The position numbers were made by a program, and so were the translations under genes. This document shows positions 9,181-19,833 of a stretch of DNA of 64,000 nt, piece by piece. The first letter of the stretch is position 1. Each line of letters opens with the position of its first letter. The notes below the pieces were generated by a model that saw nothing but the letters and a program-made list of their open reading frames with translations, made no database searches and was not told the DNA's origin. Origin of the DNA: Aureibaculum luteum. Lineage in GTDB: Bacteria; Bacteroidota; Bacteroidia; Flavobacteriales; Flavobacteriaceae. The DNA lies in NCBI RefSeq assembly GCF_003449015.1, contig NZ_QRGD01000001.1, forward strand, positions 248,001 through 312,000. The letters run 5' to 3'.

Positions 9181-9215
9181 AAAAATGCCGCTCAAAATTC
9201 GAGCGGCATTTTTTA
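9181..9215. terminator. Bidirectional rho-independent terminator after rseP
   Basis: A perfect 13-bp inverted repeat: AAAAATGCCGCTC, a 7-nt loop, then GAGCGGCATTTTT, with A-tract and T-tract on the two sides. It lies 25 bp after the rseP stop. Confidence 0.9.
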
Positions 9216-9692
9216 TTATATCTAAACTATAAATTATTCTTTCTTAGAATCTTGTTTTTTCTGCCCATTCTTTAACTCTTTCTGCACGTTTAACATATCT
9301 TGAACAAGAAGATGTTAAAGAACCTTTACCTCTTCACATCTTCGCTCAAATTTGCTAACTTTTAAAAAACTCCATGTATTACGTGGTAATTCATTGCATG
9401 TTTTAACATAAACTGAAAGCTATACTCATCAGAAGCGGATTCATGCGTTTATAAAAACTGTATAATAATAGTAACCATAGAAAAAGTAATTAACACAAAC
9501 ATTATTTTTATGCTCCTTTTTAATTTACAAATTATAGTTATTAATAGCGGTTAACGTTCATAGAAATAATAAACCTCCTTTACTATTTTCAGTTTAATGA
9601 ATAAAAATTGAACAATAAACGTTTGGACTTTACATCTGCTGATAGTTAAAAAAAACTTGAATATTTAGAGGTATTGAGGGGTAGGCTAATAA
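9216..9692. other. Gene-free stretch between rseP and atpC
   Basis: About 480 bp without a supported gene. On the minus strand 9244-9333 there is an open stretch that reads like a protein C-terminus (ends W-A-E-K-T-R-F and stop), but an in-frame TGA at 9334-9336 directly follows the only ATG, so it looks like a decayed small gene. The rest, from 9340 to 9692, is AT-rich with stops in all frames, and I recognise nothing in it. Confidence 0.5.
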
Positions 9693-9723
9693 AAAACCTC
9701 AACGAATTAATCATTGAGGTTTT
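9693..9723 (-). terminator. Terminator of the atpD-atpC operon
   Basis: Inverted repeat AAAACCTCAA / TTGAGGTTTT with an 11-nt loop, about 40 bp past the atpC stop. On the minus strand it is followed by a T-tract. Confidence 0.85.
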
Positions 9724-9761
9724 AAAATTTTATTAGAATATTATAATTTTAGATAATTGAC

Positions 9762-10055
9762 TTAATCAGCTAAAATAATTACTTTGTTATCTTTCAATTC
9801 GATAGTTCCTGATTTAATAGGAAATACTAAAATTTTATCATCATCAGGATGCTTTGTTAATTTTCCTGATAAATCGCTAAACTCTTCATGATCTTGCGTA
9901 TGTGTATGTACTTTTACAACGCCTTCAATTAATAAAGAAACGATTGGTGCGTGATTCTCAAGCATTTGAAATTCACCATTAATTCCAGGTACAGATACCG
10001 AATCAACATTCGCATTAAATATAACTGCTTCTGGACTTACTATTTCTAATTTCAT
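9762..10055 (-). CDS. atpC: F1F0 ATP synthase epsilon subunit
   Basis: 97 residues matching the N-terminal beta-sandwich of the epsilon subunit (L-E-I-V-S-P-E start, G-x-N-G-E-F-Q-M-L-E-N-H-A-P motif). The usual C-terminal helical hairpin (to about 135 residues) is absent, as is common in Bacteroidota, so the inhibitory arm is missing. It forms part of the central stalk of ATP synthase. It begins 18 bp after atpD, and both genes share one transcript ending at the hairpin at 9693-9723. Confidence 0.95.
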   Translation of the reverse strand: MKLEIVSPEAVIFNANVDSVSVPGINGEFQMLENHAPIVSLLIEGVVKVHTHTQDHEEFSDLSGKLTKHPDDDKILVFPIKSGTIELKDNKVIILAD

Positions 10056-10073
10056 GATGTTTTGATCTTTAGT

Positions 10074-11588
<1,515 letters not shown>

Positions 11589-11680
11589 TTATAATTATTT
11601 TGGTTTCAATTTAATTCGAAATTATTGCAATTAATTAACCCAATATATGGAATGCAATATATTCTCGTTTTTACGAAGTG

Positions 11681-11688
11681 CAAAGGTA
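11681..11688 (-). promoter_or_regulatory. Candidate -7 element of the atpD-atpC promoter
   Basis: The minus strand reads TACCTTTG, an exact TAnnTTTG match, giving a leader of roughly 90 nt before atpD. No convincing -33 TTG was seen. Confidence 0.6.
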
Positions 11689-11775
11689 AATTATTTATAC
11701 TTATTCTAAAAGTGTTTTTTTAAATAATTTTTAAATCATAGCACTATGATTATCAGTACTTATTAGATACTAAAA

Positions 11776-11803
11776 AAAAACCTCACTAAAAAGTGAGGTT
11801 TTT
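11776..11803 (-). terminator. Terminator of the TonB-dependent receptor gene
   Basis: Perfect 12-bp inverted repeat AAAAACCTCACT / AGTGAGGTTTTT around AAAA, just past the receptor stop codon. The A/T tracts on both sides suit either direction. Confidence 0.9.
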
Positions 11804-11821
11804 AAAATTCTTTCTTAATTA

Positions 11822-14677
11822 TTACAAATTAATTACCCAAGAAACATAATACATAGAACCTAGTGATCCTGTACCAGGAGCAGCTCTAAATTCTTTTCCT
11901 CCAATATTAGTTCCACCTAATTTAAATGTTGATTTCATACGAGGAACAGAATAGTTAATTTGAGCATCTACAACGCTTCTAGCATCTATCATAGCATCTG
12001 CAAAAGATGATTCCCATAAATACTCATCACTCCATCTATAGTCAACTTTAAAACCAAAGTTTTTAAATAGACTTGTATTTCCAAAACCAACTTTCACCTT
12101 ATGCTCAGGAGTATTAAATCCAGCTTCATAATCAGGATCTGTATCTTGATCAAAATCAAATTTAGCAAACGTATAGTTAATACCAAAATCAAAAGTACTA
12201 AACACTTTAGTATTGATTCCTATAGTAGCACCATATGATGAAATATCTGCTTCTGAATTCGTATACACTTGAAATGGTTGGTAATCTCCGTTACCAATAG
12301 CTATTAAAGCAGTTGGAATCGGACCTCCTAATTCAGGTGGTAAATTGGTAATGTCTGAAGCTAAGTTCACACTTCCGTAATGAGGTGAAACTACTGTTTT
12401 ATTACCGATAAAGTCTTGATATATATTATAGTAAGCACTAGCATCTAACATTAACTTACCAAAACCAGCTCTATAACCTAATTCAAAAGCTTGAACTCTT
12501 TCTGGTTTTACATAAGCAAAATCAGCAACCTCTAATAAGGCTGGATTAGGTGTACCTTGAGCTGCACTTGCTCCAAAAGCTTGTAACGACGCCAATGTAA
12601 ATGCGTTTTCATATGCAGCCCTTCCTGATAATTCAACTGTTGCAGGAAAGCCTAAGAATTGAGCTGTTGGACTATTATCTAATGGTTTAGAAGTATATCT
12701 ATCTAGATTATCAGGAGCAGAACCAATTAAAATTGCCTGACCCGCATCTAAACCAATGTATTGATCTTGTGTAGTTGGGTTTCTAAATCCTGTTTGATAT
12801 GAAAATCTTAAATTCCTCGTTTTACCCTCACCTAATGAGTAAGAAATAGAAATTCTTGGAGAAATATTTCCATCAAAATTTTGTGCTTTGTCATATCTAA
12901 CTGATCCTGTAAGTTTCAGCCTATCATCAATTAACTTTTTCTGTACTTGCATATAAGCTCCATATTCGTCATAATGAATTGGACCATCATAATCAGTAAA
13001 TATAGTACCATTAGAATTCAAAACATATTGCCTGTATGAACCACCAATTTGTATTTCAGCAAAATCAATTGCTTTATGAAAATTATAATTTCCATCTGCA
13101 TGATACAATTTTGTTTGATCTTGAAATCTGGCTCCAGTATTTAAATCTGGATCTGAAGTAATAGCATCTAATTGAGCTTTAAACTCAGGAGTTCCAGGTT
13201 GCAAAGTAACATTGGCATCAGCAAACTGTCTAGCACCTGCATGTGCAGCATCTTGTGTTGACCCCTGTGCAATAGCACCTAAAAACGTTTGAGCATAAGC
13301 ACCAAACCATTGGTTTGCATTTGCTTTGTTCATATTAATACCCGCAAACCTCATATCATAAGAATCTCCAGCATCTTCATCAGTAACGTAACCTCTAATA
13401 AAAAAGTTATCATTTCTAATTTCAATTTTATGTTGTTGCATAAAGAAATTATTGATATTGTATCTGTTCGCACCTTGATAGATAGTGTTTCCTATTCCGA
13501 ATTTTGCATTATAGATCATTTCTAAATCATTTGCAAAAGGCCTGTAATGGAAAGCAAAACTAGCCTTAATACTTTCCGCTTCGTAATCGGTTAAGTCTGA
13601 TTCTTTATAACCAGTTCTAGAGATAGTTTGCTGACCTAAAGCAGACGCAACTGAAGCAGGAAAACCTGCCCCCAAAGCAGCAGCTTCAAAATCAATTGGT
13701 ACAGCAACTTCATCACCATAAATATTTGCTTGATCAAATGATGTAGCATTCCCAACATTTGAAATTATATCATCCGGATTACCAGCTCCGGCATCAATAT
13801 ATTGATTATAATCAGTAGCATACCATTCAGTACCTTGTAAATAAGATAATGTTGCCTTAGCAGCAAACTTTTCACTAAATTTATATGCGGCTCTAATTCC
13901 AAGATCATAATACGGATTATCTCCGGCAGCATCTTGCATGGTAAGTCCCGTTTTAAAATAAGTACTTATACCAGCATCATCAAAAGGACTTTTACTAGTC
14001 ATAAAAAGTACACCATTAAAAGCATTTGCACCGTATAATGCAGAAGATGCTCCTGGTAATAACTCAACAGTATTAATGTCTAATTCAGACATACCAAGTA
14101 AATTACCCAATGCAAAATTTAAAGCAGGTGAAGAGTTATCCATTCCATCTACCAGCTGCATAAAACGAGTATTAGCGAATGTAGCAAAACCTCTAGTATT
14201 AATAGACTTAAAAGTTAAACTACTCGTACTAACATCTACACCTTTCATATTTTCTAATCCATTATAAAAACTTTCTGAAGATGTGTTTTTAATATCTCTA
14301 GCATCCATACGTTCAATAGTAACTGGAGATTCAAGAATACGCTCTGGTGTTCTAGAGGCAGAAATCACAACTTCATCAAGTTGATTACTTTCATTAAGCA
14401 TAAAATCCAACGTCTGAGTTGCCATAGTGACTTCAGCAGTAACTAACTCTAAACCTAAAAAACTAGCTTGAATAGAAAATGGTGGTGATTGATCTACTTT
14501 TAAATTGTAGAGACCATCAAAATCAGTAGCTGTACCAATAGTGGTACCTACTACAATAATACTAGCACCCGGAACCGGATCGCCATTCGAATCTGTTACT
14601 TTTCCTGAAACCACAGTTTGGGCCCCAATTAAAGTGACAAACAATAAAGTAAATGCAAGAGCAAAATATTTGTTCAT
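11822..14677 (-). CDS. TonB-dependent outer-membrane receptor with carboxypeptidase-regulatory-like N-domain
   Basis: 951 residues from the ATG at 14677, which opens a signal peptide (M-N-K-Y-F-A-L...I-G-A-Q). An upstream ATG at 14767 adds 30 residues that mask the signal and is rejected. Residues 24-110 form a carboxypeptidase-D-regulatory-like domain (V-S-G-K-V-T-D ... G-T-A-T-D-F-D-G-L-Y). A plug domain follows (about 125-235, with V-E-L-L-P-G-A-S-S-A-L-Y-G), then a 22-strand-type barrel ending in ...M-Y-Y-V-S-W-V-I-N-L. It takes up a ligand across the outer membrane with TonB energy. No SusD partner is adjacent, so a glycan PUL is unlikely; the substrate cannot be told. It ends at a strong terminator and seems to be a single-gene unit. 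Confidence 0.93.
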   Translation of the reverse strand: MNKYFALAFTLLFVTLIGAQTVVSGKVTDSNGDPVPGASIIVVGTTIGTATDFDGLYNLKVDQSPPFSIQASFLGLELVTAEVTMATQTLDFMLNESNQLDEVVISASRTPERILESPVTIERMDARDIKNTSSESFYNGLENMKGVDVSTSSLTFKSINTRGFATFANTRFMQLVDGMDNSSPALNFALGNLLGMSELDINTVELLPGASSALYGANAFNGVLFMTSKSPFDDAGISTYFKTGLTMQDAAGDNPYYDLGIRAAYKFSEKFAAKATLSYLQGTEWYATDYNQYIDAGAGNPDDIISNVGNATSFDQANIYGDEVAVPIDFEAAALGAGFPASVASALGQQTISRTGYKESDLTDYEAESIKASFAFHYRPFANDLEMIYNAKFGIGNTIYQGANRYNINNFFMQQHKIEIRNDNFFIRGYVTDEDAGDSYDMRFAGINMNKANANQWFGAYAQTFLGAIAQGSTQDAAHAGARQFADANVTLQPGTPEFKAQLDAITSDPDLNTGARFQDQTKLYHADGNYNFHKAIDFAEIQIGGSYRQYVLNSNGTIFTDYDGPIHYDEYGAYMQVQKKLIDDRLKLTGSVRYDKAQNFDGNISPRISISYSLGEGKTRNLRFSYQTGFRNPTTQDQYIGLDAGQAILIGSAPDNLDRYTSKPLDNSPTAQFLGFPATVELSGRAAYENAFTLASLQAFGASAAQGTPNPALLEVADFAYVKPERVQAFELGYRAGFGKLMLDASAYYNIYQDFIGNKTVVSPHYGSVNLASDITNLPPELGGPIPTALIAIGNGDYQPFQVYTNSEADISSYGATIGINTKVFSTFDFGINYTFAKFDFDQDTDPDYEAGFNTPEHKVKVGFGNTSLFKNFGFKVDYRWSDEYLWESSFADAMIDARSVVDAQINYSVPRMKSTFKLGGTNIGGKEFRAAPGTGSLGSMYYVSWVINL

Positions 14678-14805
14678 AATACAATCAATTTGAGTTAATA
14701 TTGTCGCAAAATACAATATTTTTCGAATAAATTTACAATGCACGCATAATAAATCCATGAAAAGCATTACGAAATTCAGATTATTTCGTGTTAATTATTA
14801 TTAAA

Positions 14806-17532
14806 TCAATATTTTATAATCTTTTTTGAAGTTCCAAATTTTCCTTTTTGTATTTTTAATATATATACCCCTGAAGATATATCATTGAATTTTAATGACT
14901 TATTAAAAGAGGAAGCTTGACTTGTATATTTCTTTGTTAAAATTCGCCTACCCGTAACATCAAATAATGAAATTAACACGTCTTCAAAAGAATCAGTTTG
15001 AAACGATAATTGGATTTGATTATTAAAAGGATTTGGATAAATATTAAGATCATTAAATTCATAATCATCAACACTAACCGTTTGATTTGTTTGACATAAT
15101 TCTATAGACCAGTCATTTAGCACACCAACATCTCCATGAGAATTATCTACAACTTTTAACTGCCATGTTCCTATTGATGATATTCCATTAAAGGCAGATA
15201 ATAAATTTTCAGACTTCGTAATTCCAGAAATTGCTGGTGAAGCATTATTACACGCAAATGAAATTGCCTCATCATCAAAAGTAGCATTAATACTCTGTCT
15301 TTGCTGCCCTGAAGAACCGCAAGTTCTATCATAAATCAAAATCTCTGTTCCATTAGGTGCTTTTAAAAAAATCTGTAAATCCCACAACCATGAATGCGAA
15401 ATATTTAAGGATACATTGACATCGGAAACCAAAAAATTACTAGGTACATTTATTGTAGAAACCACTCCCGCTGTATTTGCATCAGGAATCGTCTTTGGAA
15501 TATTAGTCGATTGAAATGTTGTACAAGAAGTTTGAAAAGACCCAATAGAAATATTTTCATTATTAATCGCAAAGAAAATATTAGCTACGGCCTGCACCAT
15601 TATTCTAACATTAGGTGATGGTGTGTTTGGAACAATAATACTTTCACTACCATCATTAGGAGTATTGGCAACCAACACTGTTGGAAAGGTGAGGCCACCA
15701 TCTAAGGATAATAAAATACTAACATGACTTTCATTTATTCCATTACCATCTGTACCAGCAACATCCCAAGTAATAATTTCACTATCATTTTCAGTCCATG
15801 AAACCCCTGTTGTATTTTGTGAAGTGACAAGAAATGGGCCGGCAACATCATTTACAGTAATTGTAGTATTATCTGAAACGGCCTTACCTTCTCCAACAAC
15901 ATTATCTCTAACCGTTAATGCAAATTCCATAGTTCTTGAAACACTTGGTAAAACTTCCCAAGTAGAAGTGCTAGCAGATGCTATAGTTTGTATATTCGGG
16001 AAATACCTGTCTTCCTCTAGAGTTGGTGGAAACGAACGAAATATTGCTCCAACGGTTTGTGTAGAGGTTGGCGGAATTGAAATTCCACTAACTTCGTTAT
16101 CAATCTGCTCCCAATCATAAGTCAAAGCATCACCATCTAAATCTGCTCCTTGACCTCTTAAAACAAAAGGTGTAGATTTTGGAATAACATAATCACTTCC
16201 TGCATTTACAGTTGGTACATTCAAATTAAACACAAAATTAGAAACAGCCGCACATTGTGACACCCCGTTAATTAAGTTATCATATATTTCATTAATACTC
16301 ACAATATTAAAGTAACTATCACTATTGCTTTGAATATTTTGTTGAGGACCGCATATACCAGCATACCCCATTAAAGTAGATCCACTTCCTGGCTCTACGG
16401 CAGTGGCATTATTTCTATTTCCATTTGCACAATTACCTGCAGTACCATTAAAAGTATGGTTTGCACCAAATTGATGCCCCATTTCATGAGCTACATAATC
16501 AATATCAAAACTATTACCCACAGGGAGACTAGAACCCGTTACGCCTTTCGCTTTATCAGTATCACAAACCGAAGCGAGATTGGCAACACCACCACCCCCC
16601 GTGCTAAAAACATGCCCTATATCATAATTAGCAGAACCGATACTACTATTTAAGTTATTTTGGTTTTGAATTAACATGGCTGAACCATTATCATTGGTAT
16701 ATGGATCAGTTCCTGGATCGGTCTCTAAATAAATAATCTGATCATTATTAGCCACTAACTGCATGGTTAAAGCCACATCACGTTCAAAAATTGGGTTTAC
16801 TCTATTCATGGTTACTACTATGGCAGAAAGCACAGCACTAATAGAATCCATCCTTGTACTTCCAGTACCAACTCCAGCAGCATCAACATGAAAAGTCGAA
16901 TATTCTTCAGTGGCTGCAATTGCTAATCTAAAAGTTCGTAGTTTTAAATCAGATGATGAACTTTTTTTAGCAACACTCTTAACTTTAGTAATTTCGTCTT
17001 CAATTGCTGAACACTCAAATGACTTATCGTTGATAACATCCTTTTTATAGTATACACTATATTTCTTTCTATTTTTAGTATATGGATCAATATACATTGT
17101 TCCTTTTTCCGGTGACAAGATCATAGCATACATACCTAATGAACTCGTTGTAAAGTGTACACTTGTAGATTTATCATCAACTGCATGTCCACGATATGAC
17201 TTTATAGCTGGAAATTTCTTAGCTAGTTCGGCATCTAAGATTGAACTTTCTTTAACGTTAAATTTAATAAGATTTCCTTCTGCATCTGGAAACGTAACAG
17301 TTTGAGTTGCTTTATTAGATTTTGTATTAAATTGAAGTGTCTCTTTCAACTTTTCAAGATCTAAGGAAAAAAGTTCGAATTTCGTTGATTCAGTTTTGGC
17401 ATCAATGAATTGTTCCGTTTTATCTATTGCTGAAACTTTTGACCAAAACTCCTTTTCTTGAGAGAATCCATCAACGCAAACCAGCAATATAATTGCTACA
17501 GAAAGGAAATAATCGAAATTTTTCTTAGACAT
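14806..17532 (-). CDS. T9SS-secreted reprolysin-like zinc metalloprotease
   Basis: 908 residues. A signal peptide comes first, then a propeptide-like region to about residue 200. The metalloprotease domain follows, with H-E-M-G-H-Q-F-G-A-N-H at residues 349-359 (three His ligands and Glu, the M12B/reprolysin pattern). After this is an Ig-like region, then a proprotein-convertase P-type beta domain (about 690-820, L-N-I-S-H-S-W-L-W-D-L and W-x-L-x-V-x-D). The last 80 residues are a T9SS sorting domain (I-Y-P-N-P-F-N-N ... K-K-I-I-K-Y). It is predicted to be a secreted or cell-surface protease. The gene appears to have its own promoter 20 bp upstream. Confidence 0.93.
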   Translation of the reverse strand: MSKKNFDYFLSVAIILLVCVDGFSQEKEFWSKVSAIDKTEQFIDAKTESTKFELFSLDLEKLKETLQFNTKSNKATQTVTFPDAEGNLIKFNVKESSILDAELAKKFPAIKSYRGHAVDDKSTSVHFTTSSLGMYAMILSPEKGTMYIDPYTKNRKKYSVYYKKDVINDKSFECSAIEDEITKVKSVAKKSSSSDLKLRTFRLAIAATEEYSTFHVDAAGVGTGSTRMDSISAVLSAIVVTMNRVNPIFERDVALTMQLVANNDQIIYLETDPGTDPYTNDNGSAMLIQNQNNLNSSIGSANYDIGHVFSTGGGGVANLASVCDTDKAKGVTGSSLPVGNSFDIDYVAHEMGHQFGANHTFNGTAGNCANGNRNNATAVEPGSGSTLMGYAGICGPQQNIQSNSDSYFNIVSINEIYDNLINGVSQCAAVSNFVFNLNVPTVNAGSDYVIPKSTPFVLRGQGADLDGDALTYDWEQIDNEVSGISIPPTSTQTVGAIFRSFPPTLEEDRYFPNIQTIASASTSTWEVLPSVSRTMEFALTVRDNVVGEGKAVSDNTTITVNDVAGPFLVTSQNTTGVSWTENDSEIITWDVAGTDGNGINESHVSILLSLDGGLTFPTVLVANTPNDGSESIIVPNTPSPNVRIMVQAVANIFFAINNENISIGSFQTSCTTFQSTNIPKTIPDANTAGVVSTINVPSNFLVSDVNVSLNISHSWLWDLQIFLKAPNGTEILIYDRTCGSSGQQRQSINATFDDEAISFACNNASPAISGITKSENLLSAFNGISSIGTWQLKVVDNSHGDVGVLNDWSIELCQTNQTVSVDDYEFNDLNIYPNPFNNQIQLSFQTDSFEDVLISLFDVTGRRILTKKYTSQASSFNKSLKFNDISSGVYILKIQKGKFGTSKKIIKY

Positions 17533-17551
17533 AAATAATGTAATCCTATAA

Positions 17552-17559
17552 CAAATATA
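17552..17559 (-). promoter_or_regulatory. Candidate -7 element of the reprolysin-like gene
   Basis: The minus strand reads TATATTTG (TAnnTTTG), 19 bp before the ATG at 17532, leaving only a short leader. Confidence 0.5.
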
Positions 17560-17606
17560 AAAGAAGTTTTTAAATGAGATTTAATATCTTTACCCAAATT
17601 GATTCT

Positions 17607-18149
17607 ATGAGGCTTCTAATTATTTGTATTTTGATGATTTCCTTTGTGAACTGTAAAAGTAAATCAAATACAATACCAACTTTAAAAACACATCAAAAAC
17701 AAGCATTTGAATTAGAAAAATGTGCTATAGACTCAGAGTGTTCCATTGAAATAATACCTAATTCAAGCCTATTAATAAAACAAGATGAATTACAAAATAC
17801 TTACATTAAATTAGAACACGGAAACAATACAATTGTTAAATACGAATTCAAAAGAAAAGAGATACCGGACATAGCTGATGGCAACTATAGTGAATTGATC
17901 TATTTTGAAATTGACGAAAACAACAAACAATTATTTTTAACTAATGGAGCCCTACAAAATGTAAAAATGATTTATGGAAGGTTTTGTTATTGTAAAGATG
18001 GCACTTCAGGTTACTTTAAGGTAACTGAAGGAAGGCTTAAACTAATTAAAAATGATAAAGAATTAAGTATTGACTTAAACTTTAAAGTGGGTAAAATCCC
18101 ACAATTACTTACCGAAATTAAAGAAACCATAACACTTAAAGAAATTTAA
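17607..18149 (+). CDS. Putative lipoprotein of unknown function
   Basis: 180 residues from the ATG at 17607, which starts a lipoprotein signal (M-R-L-L-I-I-C-I-L-M-I-S-F-V-N-C); the upstream ATG at 17574 adds residues in front of the signal and is not preferred. The mature part has Cys pairs (E-K-C-A-I-D-S-E-C near the start and F-C-Y-C-K-D-G-T in the middle) and a beta-rich composition. I do not recognise a family. It lies divergent from the reprolysin-like gene and 15 bp before the CHAP-domain gene, so the two may be co-transcribed. Confidence 0.75.
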   Translation: MRLLIICILMISFVNCKSKSNTIPTLKTHQKQAFELEKCAIDSECSIEIIPNSSLLIKQDELQNTYIKLEHGNNTIVKYEFKRKEIPDIADGNYSELIYFEIDENNKQLFLTNGALQNVKMIYGRFCYCKDGTSGYFKVTEGRLKLIKNDKELSIDLNFKVGKIPQLLTEIKETITLKEI

Positions 18150-18164
18150 CATTCTATAGTTTAA

Positions 18165-18749
18165 ATGACAAAAAAAGTACTACTTGCTATCATAATTTTA
18201 ATAGCCTCTTATTTAATATTCAATCAAGTAAAAAAGCTAAACTTTAGTAATAAATATGAGGTTGGTCAACCGATAGATAGTTTAAACAATGTTATCGTTT
18301 TCTTTAACGGTGGGGTTGGTAATGTCGTTCAAAGAAACACAAGAGATGGCTACAACCTCGGATTAGAATATCAATGTGTAGAATTTGTTAAACGATATTA
18401 TTATGAACACTACAAACATAAAATGCCCGATAGCTATGGACATGCCATTAGTTTTTATGACAATAACCTAACTGACAACAAAATAAACAAACAACGAAAC
18501 TTAACACAATTTAGTAACCCGAGTCAATTCAAGCCCCAAATAGGGGATTTAATTGTTATGAGAGGCACACTCTTTAACAAATACGGACATGTTGCTATAG
18601 TATCAAATCTATTTATGGATAAACTAGAAATTATTCAACAAAATGCAGGTCCGTTTTCCTCGTCAAGAGAAAATTTTGAATTGACTAAAAACAATGACAA
18701 ACAATGGGAAATAAAAAACGAAAGCATATTGGGCTGGTTAAGAAAATAA
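18165..18749 (+). CDS. CHAP-domain amidase, membrane-anchored
   Basis: 194 residues. An N-terminal hydrophobic helix (residues 5-22) exports or anchors it. The rest is a CHAP domain: catalytic Cys in L-E-Y-Q-C-V-E-F-V-K-R-Y, then I-G-D-L-I-V-M, and the catalytic His in Y-G-H-V-A-I-V. CHAP enzymes cut peptidoglycan cross-links or related amide bonds such as glutathionylspermidine. Its probable operon partner is the lipoprotein 15 bp upstream. The substrate is inferred as cell wall from the export signal only. Confidence 0.85.
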   Translation: MTKKVLLAIIILIASYLIFNQVKKLNFSNKYEVGQPIDSLNNVIVFFNGGVGNVVQRNTRDGYNLGLEYQCVEFVKRYYYEHYKHKMPDSYGHAISFYDNNLTDNKINKQRNLTQFSNPSQFKPQIGDLIVMRGTLFNKYGHVAIVSNLFMDKLEIIQQNAGPFSSSRENFELTKNNDKQWEIKNESILGWLRK

Positions 18750-18837
18750 AAATCCATTAGTTTTAATTATTTTTGCCTGACAATGGTTTTAACTATTTAC
18801 AATAAAAGTATAAATCAGCACCTTTTAAAACAACTTT

Positions 18838-19797
18838 GTGAAAATATATCATTCCATTAAAGAATTTACCGGAAAAGAAAACAGCTCAATTATAACTATT
18901 GGGACATTTGACGGTGTTCATATTGGACATCAAGAGATTATCAAAAAACTGGTTAAACAAAGTTTAGAAAATGAGAATAACTCTATTATTCTTACTTTTT
19001 TTCCACATCCTAGAATGGTATTGCAACAAGGCACTGATTTAAAACTATTAACTACTTTACCTGAAAAAATAGCCTTATTAGAAAAAACAGGATTAAACAA
19101 TTTAGTTATTGAGCCTTTTACAAAAGAATTTTCCAGATTAACGGCAATAGACTTTGTGAAAAATATCTTAATTAAACGGTTAAAGCTTAAAAAATTAGTG
19201 ATAGGCTACGATCATCATTTTGGAAGGAACAGGGAAGGGAATTTTAAACAGTTAGAAGAGTACGGTTCTCTTTATGGGTTTAAAGTAGAAGAAATTCCAG
19301 CACAGGACATAAAAAATATATCCGTTAGCTCAACTAAAATTCGCCAAGCATTATTAGATGGCGATATTCAAAAAGCTAATAATTTCTTAGGCTATGAATA
19401 TTTACTCACAGGAAAAGTTGTTCATGGTAAAGGTTTAGGCAATAAACACAACTACCCAACCATTAACATACATATAGAAGAGTCTTACAAATTAATACCC
19501 AAACCTGGTGTTTACATTGTAAAAACAACAATAAATAATCAACATTTATTTGGAATTATGAATATTGGCTTTCGCCCAACAGTTAATGGAAAGCATGAAA
19601 CCATTGAAGTACATTTACTAGATTTTAATGCTGATTTGTATGGTGAAACCATTTCAATTTCAATTGCACATCGTTTACGAGACGAACAGAAATTTGATTC
19701 TTTAGAAGATTTATTTACACAAATTAAACAAGATGAAAAATCAGCAAGAACATTGATTGAAAGTAGTGAGATTTCATTTAGTGAAAAGAAGTTTTAA
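18838..19797 (+). CDS. ribF: Bifunctional riboflavin kinase/FAD synthetase
   Basis: 319 residues starting at GTG (18838). The N-terminal nucleotidyltransferase half (to about 185) has T-I-G-T-F-D-G-V-H-I-G-H, F-F-P-H-P-R-M-V-L and I-S-V-S-S-T-K-I-R. The C-terminal flavokinase half has H-G-K-G-L-G-N-K-H-N-Y-P-T-I-N and N-I-G-F-R-P-T-V-N-G. The enzyme phosphorylates riboflavin to FMN and adenylates it to FAD in the cytoplasm. It is 36 bp upstream of serS, which seems to have its own promoter. Confidence 0.97.
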   Translation: MKIYHSIKEFTGKENSSIITIGTFDGVHIGHQEIIKKLVKQSLENENNSIILTFFPHPRMVLQQGTDLKLLTTLPEKIALLEKTGLNNLVIEPFTKEFSRLTAIDFVKNILIKRLKLKKLVIGYDHHFGRNREGNFKQLEEYGSLYGFKVEEIPAQDIKNISVSSTKIRQALLDGDIQKANNFLGYEYLLTGKVVHGKGLGNKHNYPTINIHIEESYKLIPKPGVYIVKTTINNQHLFGIMNIGFRPTVNGKHETIEVHLLDFNADLYGETISISIAHRLRDEQKFDSLEDLFTQIKQDEKSARTLIESSEISFSEKKF

Positions 19798-19801
19798 TCC
19801 T

Positions 19802-19809
19802 TATCTTTG
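19802..19809 (+). promoter_or_regulatory. Candidate -7 element of serS promoter
   Basis: TATCTTTG matches TAnnTTTG and lies 24 bp before the serS ATG, right after the ribF stop. Confidence 0.55.
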
Positions 19810-19833
19810 TCCGCTTAATATCAAAAAATAAAC

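Noticed and set aside
9530-9570. GGTTAACG in the rseP-atpC gap as an integron attC-like core
   Set aside because: There is no paired inverse core, no cassette gene and no integrase, so the match is by chance.
14678-14767. Upstream start for the TonB-dependent receptor at 14767
   Set aside because: It would place 30 charged and mixed residues ahead of a normal signal peptide; the ATG at 14677 is preferred.
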